From positions 1,798,001 to 1,862,000 of the forward strand of contig NEEC01000019.1 of assembly GCA_002189035.1 (NCBI GenBank): a DNA stretch of 64,000 nt, given 5' to 3'. Below, piece after piece: positions 58,144 to 64,000 of this stretch. The stretch comes from Utricularia gibba (taxonomy: Eukaryota > Streptophyta > Magnoliopsida > Lamiales > Lentibulariaceae). The first letter of the stretch is position 1, and every line of letters begins with the position of its first letter. The notes beneath the pieces are model-generated. The model searched no databases. It saw only the letters and a list, made by a program, of their open reading frames with translations, and was not told the DNA's origin. Made by a program: the position numbers and the translations under genes.

Positions 58144-61050
58144 TTATCGCCCGTCTGTGGATGTAAAGGAATCAGCAAAACCAGATGGCCTGATCGGTAT
58201 GCTTGTCTGAGTATTCTCCCCGCTGTCGATGTATGAAGATGAAGAGGCATCGACACCACTGAATCCTTCAAGTGTCTGCCATTTCTTCAGTGCCTGAGGC
58301 AATGTCATCTCATAGTCGATTCCGAGCAAGTCTTCTGGATCAGTGGGTTCGGATGGTTTCCATAGCTCGGCAAGGGACGACAGCACATTGACAACATGCC
58401 CCATGTCCGGCCTCTGATATGGTTCACGAGCGGTGCAGTGGCCAGCAAGCTCGGCCACTGTGGTGATGCTCGCTAGAGACTCTTCATCGAACCCCATGTT
58501 CGGATCAATGACCTTGTGAAGATTCTCCTTGTTCAACAGCATTCGGCGGAACCAGGGGACGAGATGTTGAATCTCTTCGCCCAGAGTCTCATCCAGGGCT
58601 TTCCTCCCCGTTATAATCTCCATTAGAATAACTCCAAAGCTGTAGACATCAATCTTGGTGCTTACTCGTCCAGTCACTGTCCGATTTTGGATGAAAGAAT
58701 CATTAATATCAACTGGAAAAAACAAACACTGAGAGAAAACAGGCATCATGTAGACAAAAGATACCTGCATACTCTGGCGCTAGATAGCCAAATGTCCCGG
58801 CTAATTTAGTGGCTACAGAAGCTTTGCCATCAGGGGCAAGCCGAACAAGTCCGAAATCTGCAACTTTAGCCCTCATATCATCTCCAAGGAGAATGTTGGA
58901 TGGTTTAAGATCACGATGTATGAAACTTTGCTGGGCCAAACCATGGAGATATTCAACACCTCTAGCAACATCCAGCGCAACTGTAAGTCTTTTCATCCAC
59001 TCAAGGGGTTTCAACGCTTCTTCTTTCCAGTTAAACAAAAACCTGCTCAATGTCCCCTGAGGCATATACTCATAGACAAGGAGCCTCTCATTTCCATCCA
59101 AACAATAACCGAGTAGAGCAACGAGATGTCTGTGTCGAACTTTCGTAAGGACAGCTATCTCAGACTTGAACTCCTCCAATCCCTTATCCGTGATAACTCC
59201 AGCCTCCATTCGTTTAACTGCAATCTTAGTCCCATCGTGCAATTCTCCTTTATACACAGTTCCAAAACCACCTTTCCCTAGTATGTTTTTCTCACAAAAA
59301 TTTTCCGTCACGTTTCTAAGCACCTGGATAGAAATCACCATGTTTCCAGCTTCCACGATATGGATATCATTTTGTCTGCTACCATCTTGACTATAAGCCT
59401 GGCTTGATGCACTATTCATTCCAGCAACAGTGATCTTAACGGCATCATCAGAACCTGAGTGGCGGGATGAATCACTGTAGTGTATGGAATCTGAAGTTTT
59501 CCACTGCGCTTCTTTTTTATCCTAACAAAGCAGAAAACCATCGCCCCAACAAACAGAAAAGTGCACACACTGCCAACGACTGATCCCACAATCGTTCCAG
59601 TTGAAGGCTTTCTTGCATTACCATCTGCTGATCCATTGCCACCTGGAGTATCAGGTGCATTTCCATTCCCCCCATGCGAGTCAGGAGGCGCCATATTCTT
59701 GCCAATATTGACATTTCCATCAGTATTCAAAATCAAACCATTTCGAAAAGCTGGAACCGTCCCATAAATTTGATTATTGGAAACATCCAACTGAACAAGG
59801 TTTGGTAGGCTTGCAAGTTCACTGGGAATTGTTCCTGATATGTTATTGTTGGATAGAATCAACCTCTGAAGTGAAGTGATCTGAGAAAAGCTGCTTGAGA
59901 TCACTCCAGTTAGCCCCATTCCATGAAAGTTTATTACAGATACGTTCCCATTATTACAGGTTATACCAATCCATGAAGCACAAGGATCATTTCCTTTCCA
60001 ACTCTGAGCAAAGGAAGCTGGATAAGAAAAATCTGGCAACACATTCAGCAAATGATTTACTCGCGAATCACAGTCTACGCCAGGATCGGGTAAGCAGAAA
60101 CTATTGGTATTAGCTTCCAAGTCCACCTGCACACCGTTACTGAAACCCGGAGTTTCACCTTGTAACAAATTGTTCGTTAAATTCACGACAGCAAGGGATT
60201 TCAATCCTACCAGAGATCCGGGTACTGGACCAGTCAAACTATTATCACGAATGCTCAAGTTCTGCAATTGAACTAGTCCAGTAAAATCAGGTAGCGGACC
60301 GGAAAAGGAGTTCCCGTGTAACCAAGCCTCAGTCAACTGAGTCATATTCTGTAAAACGATAAGAGATCCGTTCAATCGGGAGCTGCTTCTCTGGCCATTA
60401 AGCCATAGAGATTGTAGTGACGATCCCGCAAGACTAGAAGGAAGTGGGCCTTCGAGATTGTTGAACGATAGATGCAAATTAGTCAAGCTGGAAAAGGTTT
60501 CAGCACCAAAAAATCCGGGCAAAGGACCGGATACATTGGCTGAATTTGCTGAAAACGTTTGCAATGTCGAAGCACTTGCAAGCCCATTCGGAATAGTCCA
60601 AGCGCTAAAGGGATTCGAATCCAAGTAAGCGTCTTGCAACGAGTTCAAACCATCGAAGAAATCCGGCGGAATAGAGGTGAAACCATTATTGCTCAGCAGC
60701 AACGACTGAAGTGCGCCCATTCCAGAAAAACTCGGCAGCGGCCCAGTGATCTGGTTGCCTTGAATTTCAAACACTTGCAAAGCCGTGAGATTGTTAATGT
60801 TCGGCGGCAAAGAACCCACCAAATTCTGATGCCCAATTTGGATCCTGGTCACCCGCTCCCCATTGCATTTCACATGCTCCCACAGACACGGATTTGGATC
60901 GGACCAACCAAGTGCATTCGGAGCGTTGAGCCCTTTTTTCAACGCAAGCATCACCGCCGCATCTCCATCGGCCTGGCAACTGCAAACGCCGACCAAAGTC
61001 GCCCACACTGCGACTAACACCATTACAGAAGACACCCCAAATGTCCCCAT
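58144..61050 (-). CDS. TMK-type LRR receptor kinase, one frameshift
   Basis: Two exons: 58765-61050 and 58144-58676. The ATG at 61050 gives the signal peptide [20 protein letters not shown]; frames further upstream start from a non-ATG codon. The ectodomain has the TMK layout: LRRs, a cysteine-bearing non-LRR insert with [15 protein letters not shown], then three more LRRs. A Gly/Asn/Pro-rich linker, one membrane helix ([20 protein letters not shown]) and a kinase follow: [48 protein letters not shown]. TMKs act in auxin signalling at the cell surface. In the juxtamembrane part the frame breaks at GGG 59464-59466 (plus): YTTVIHP, then [15 protein letters not shown] in the next frame. With one base added the exon phases fit exactly and the protein is 939 residues (TMK1 is about 942). 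Synteny suggests TMK3. Confidence 0.9.
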
Positions 61051-62687
61051 GATCCAGAGTCCCCTCACTTTTCCAACAACTTCTAAGCGCTCTCCACTTC
61101 CACAAACCCTAGACAACAAACTGAAAAACCAGCTACCCCATCCCAGAAGCTGATTCCGATTCCCGACAATGCATTTTTCCTTTTCGTCCTCTCCGTCGCC
61201 GTCCGAGACCACCGGAGAGTAGAACGTCGGCGTCGACCAAAGACAGAAAACGAAGCAGCGTGCCCGAAGAGATAGCTCTCTGTGTCGAGAGCGAAAGAAA
61301 AGGAAAAGGAAAAAAAAAGGCAAATGAAGAGCTTTTCTCTCGCAGAGTGCGAGGTGATACAGTTGTCACATCCGCGTGGGGACCACCACCATAAGTTTAA
61401 TTACCAGCACTTGCATTATTTCGATGCAGAAATTAAAGGCACGTATGGTAGTCGCCTAGCATCATTAATGGCGCTGCCACTAATTGCCTGCAATTACGGG
61501 AGGGGAATGTTCTTAATCCCAAGTCTCCCCCTCCCTTAACCTAATCCTTTTCCTTTTCCTTTTCCATCATTTTATTCAAATTAAATATATTCATTTGTTA
61601 TTTAAATCCAGTATCTTGATCATGATTATACCATCTTTAATTCCCATTTATTAAAAATAGAAAAAAAATATCTCCGGGTGCATTTACGTACTTTTGTAAT
61701 TTAATAAGGTTAAATTTAAAAAATGTAAAAAAAGTCAAAAGTCTCCGCTGTGCATTTATGAGGGACCTAACGAGATGAGTTAATTTTTCCAGCTCGGATT
61801 CGGTAATTACCACATATTCTTTTACAGCTAATTTTCCACTTTTAAAATATCTATAAAAAATATACCAATTTAATATTTAATATGATTTCATTGTTTTTTT
61901 TACCATAGAATTTAATATACAAAACCAACTATCTAATGTAACATCTTGTTGTTTCGTGTGTAGATGAGATGGTCTATTCAGTTGACTCATTACAATATAA
62001 CTCTTGACTGGACAAGGTGTGATCATGATATTTTTGCAATCACAATTCACACTTTATAATCAAGCATTTAATTAAATCTTATTATGTTTGATATGTTAGC
62101 TTAAAAGGAATAAAGAAATGCAAAAAATGAAAAAAAAAGCACAATTACGATAATCCGATATCCCAAATATATTTATAACCACTTGTTTTGATTAGTTATC
62201 CTTAGTATTGAAATGATTTATTATGAAAAAATAGAACAAGAATAATCGAATAAAATATAATTAAAATTTTAAAATTAGAAAATCGAATCAAATCTATCAT
62301 TTCCTACCAATACTTAAAATACTAGGAATTGATTGCAATATTAAAAACTAGGTATTTATTGAAATAAATAGAAAATCACGTATTTATTGAAAAACACATG
62401 TTATATTTTAATTTCCATATAGGGTATAATTGAAGTGTAACATATAATTAATTATTTAAGTCATATTAGTTTTTGAATAGGTGTGAAAAGAAATTGGCTA
62501 AAGTAACGCGCACACGGCACTCCTCAGTCACCTAGTCTTGGCTTTCATTTGCCAAGTCATGCATCATCTCTCTAAAGTCTCAATTAATGCAAATTTTTTT
62601 ACAGAATTTATAGGAAACAGGAACGAGCAGTTTGAATGCATCAAGGAGCTTGACTGATATTCCATTTGCCTCTGCCTGCTATCGTTG
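61051..62687. promoter_or_regulatory. Divergent promoter region
   Basis: This 1.6 kb separates the TMK ATG (minus) and the MACPF ATG (plus). The first 300 bases are the probable TMK leader, with CT-rich (on the gene strand) sequence near 61.29 kb. From 61.56 to 62.5 kb it is AT-rich without recognisable genes. Confidence 0.35.
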
Positions 62688-64000
62688 ATGAACGGCAACG
62701 GAAGTAGCATCGTGGAGACGGCGCTTGCTTCTCTCGGCCGTGGCTTCGATTACTCCTCCGATTTCAGGCTCCAATACTGCAAGGGCAATGAGAGGCTCAT
62801 CCTCGTCAACCATATCGATACGCGAGTTCTTCAAATCCCGGGCTTCGGATCGTATTCCGACGTCTCCGTCGACATTAAGGCCGGCAAGGGAGATCGCACG
62901 AGATACCAGTCCGATATCCTCTCCTTCACGAAGGTAAAAACAGAACACTATTATTCAATCTTTCTCTTGTGTAAATTTCAAATAGTTTGTGAAATTGGAT
63001 CAGATGTGCGAATTGTGCAACCAGAAGAGTTGCGTGCCGGGGAAGCTCCCGTCGGGGCAATTCAACTCGATGTTCGGGTACCAGTCGGGTGCGTGGGCGA
63101 AGGACGCGGAGCGGATGCGTGCCCTGGGGTTCGATGGATATTTCATCGAGCTCTTCAACCTTCGTCTCGATCGGTACCCGTTGATTGTTACGGACCAGGT
63201 ACGGAACGACGTTCCTCCTACGTGGGACCCCCCTGCTCTCGCAAGGTAACACACATCAATCACGGAGCAGTGCTACTAGTCAAAAATTGGCGTATATCTT
63301 CTCACAGAGTCAAATATTGAAACCTTGAGATCTTGAAAAACTTCATCACTTGTCGCGGCTTTTATTCGTCTTTTTGTTTATTTTCTAAAAATCCAGTTTC
63401 GGATTTCATTATTTTTCAAATTAGGCGGCCAAACTGGTACAATAATTCAAGTTTTTATCTTATTTTCACAGGTTAATTGCTCGTGGAATTAGTAGGCAAA
63501 ATTTTGTGTGTTTTATTGGAGGTTTTGATAAATGTGATGATGATGATGATCTTTGGATGCCAGATTCATAGACAAGTATGGGACTCATGTGATAGTTGGG
63601 GTGAGCATCGGCGGCCAGGACGTGGTTCTGGTGAAGCAAGACAACTCATCCCAACTCGACCCATCCCACCTCAAATCCCATCTCCACGATCTTGGCGACC
63701 AGCTCTTCAATGGCACCTGCCCTTTCTCCCCCGGAGGACCCAAACACAAGGTGTTTCTTTCTTTCCAGTACGCCAAAATATTGTTTTTTTTCTTTTTTTC
63801 TGGTGTTTCACCCCCTGAAACACAGATTCCGACGGCCTTCCACGTGTTTGATCCGGAATGGGATCCACTACCGAACCACACCTCGATCACCAGCAAAGAT
63901 GTAAGCATGTACATTGGTTCCTTTGTTTCGGAAACCATTTGCTAACATTCTGCGCACTTGGCGTCAGGGGATTACCGTGCTGTGCCAAAGAAGAGGGGGA
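62688..64000 (+). CDS. MACPF-domain protein (CAD1/NSL1 family), 5' part only
   Basis: Exons 62688-62933, 63004-63245, 63564-63750, 63826-63900 and 63968 to the window edge join in frame. The product starts MNGNGSSIVETALASLGRGF and continues with the family hallmarks: RGFDYSSDFRLQYCKG, a cysteine-rich loop (MCELCNQKSCVPGKLPSGQF), MFGYQSGAW, and the MACPF signature FIDKYGTHVIVGVSIGGQDVV. The last visible residues are DGITVLCQRRG. Plant MACPF proteins (four in Arabidopsis) restrain salicylic-acid-dependent cell death; pore formation by them is unproven. About 260 of the expected 600 residues are present. No break is seen. Confidence 0.92.

Noticed and set aside
61051-61323. N-terminal extension of TMK by 91 residues
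   Set aside because: It begins from a TTG and reads like leader sequence. The ATG at 61050 starts a normal signal peptide.

Overview
This window is nuclear DNA of a flowering plant, most likely a dicot or magnoliid. The evidence is genes with short AT-rich introns (GT-AG, with two apparent GC-AG cases), long gene spacers, MITE-like inverted-repeat elements, and plant-only gene families: a phytosulfokine receptor, a CHASE cytokinin receptor, SOS1, an INDETERMINATE-DOMAIN factor and TMK. The species cannot be named from the sequence. No prokaryotic, viral, CRISPR or rRNA feature was seen, and no tRNA was recognised by eye.

Layout. 1-8.3 kb: an unresolved left edge, a MITE, a glutaredoxin-fold zinc protein and snurportin-1 (divergent pair), then an LRR protein convergent with snurportin. 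8.3-14.5 kb: a gene-poor stretch around one small SANT/Myb-like gene. 14.5-22.5 kb: PSKR1-type receptor kinase, TOM1/TOM3-type membrane protein, and a chloroplast membrane protein. 23.3-31.8 kb: katanin p80 and an IDD zinc-finger factor, convergent. 33.6-38.4 kb: an NPF8.3/PTR2-type peptide transporter and an XRI1-like gene, divergent. 39-46 kb: the Na+/H+ antiporter SOS1. 47.2-47.5 kb: a decayed fragment of a second SOS1 C-terminus. 47.7-51.9 kb: a CRE1/AHK4 cytokinin receptor. 55-64 kb: a C2H2 repressor, a TMK receptor kinase and the start of a MACPF protein that runs off the right edge.

The genes do not form one pathway. They are a mix of signalling (PSK peptide, cytokinin, auxin/TMK), ion and peptide transport, RNA import, cytoskeleton and repair functions. 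From PSKR1 rightwards, many genes follow the order of their relatives on Arabidopsis chromosome 2 (TMK3-CRE1-SOS1-PTR2-IDD4/5-TOM3-PSKR1), read in reverse. This order is recalled, not looked up. It points to an old conserved syntenic block.

The most striking oddity is technical. Six otherwise well-conserved genes are broken by seven one-base frameshifts. Each is repaired by one extra G or C next to a G/C run. This looks like homopolymer under-calling in the assembly rather than gene death, so the breaks should not be read as pseudogenes before read-level checking. The best biological oddities are the relict SOS1 fragment next to intact SOS1, two inverted-repeat elements, and two GC-AG introns. 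I did not find a convincing undescribed multi-gene system.
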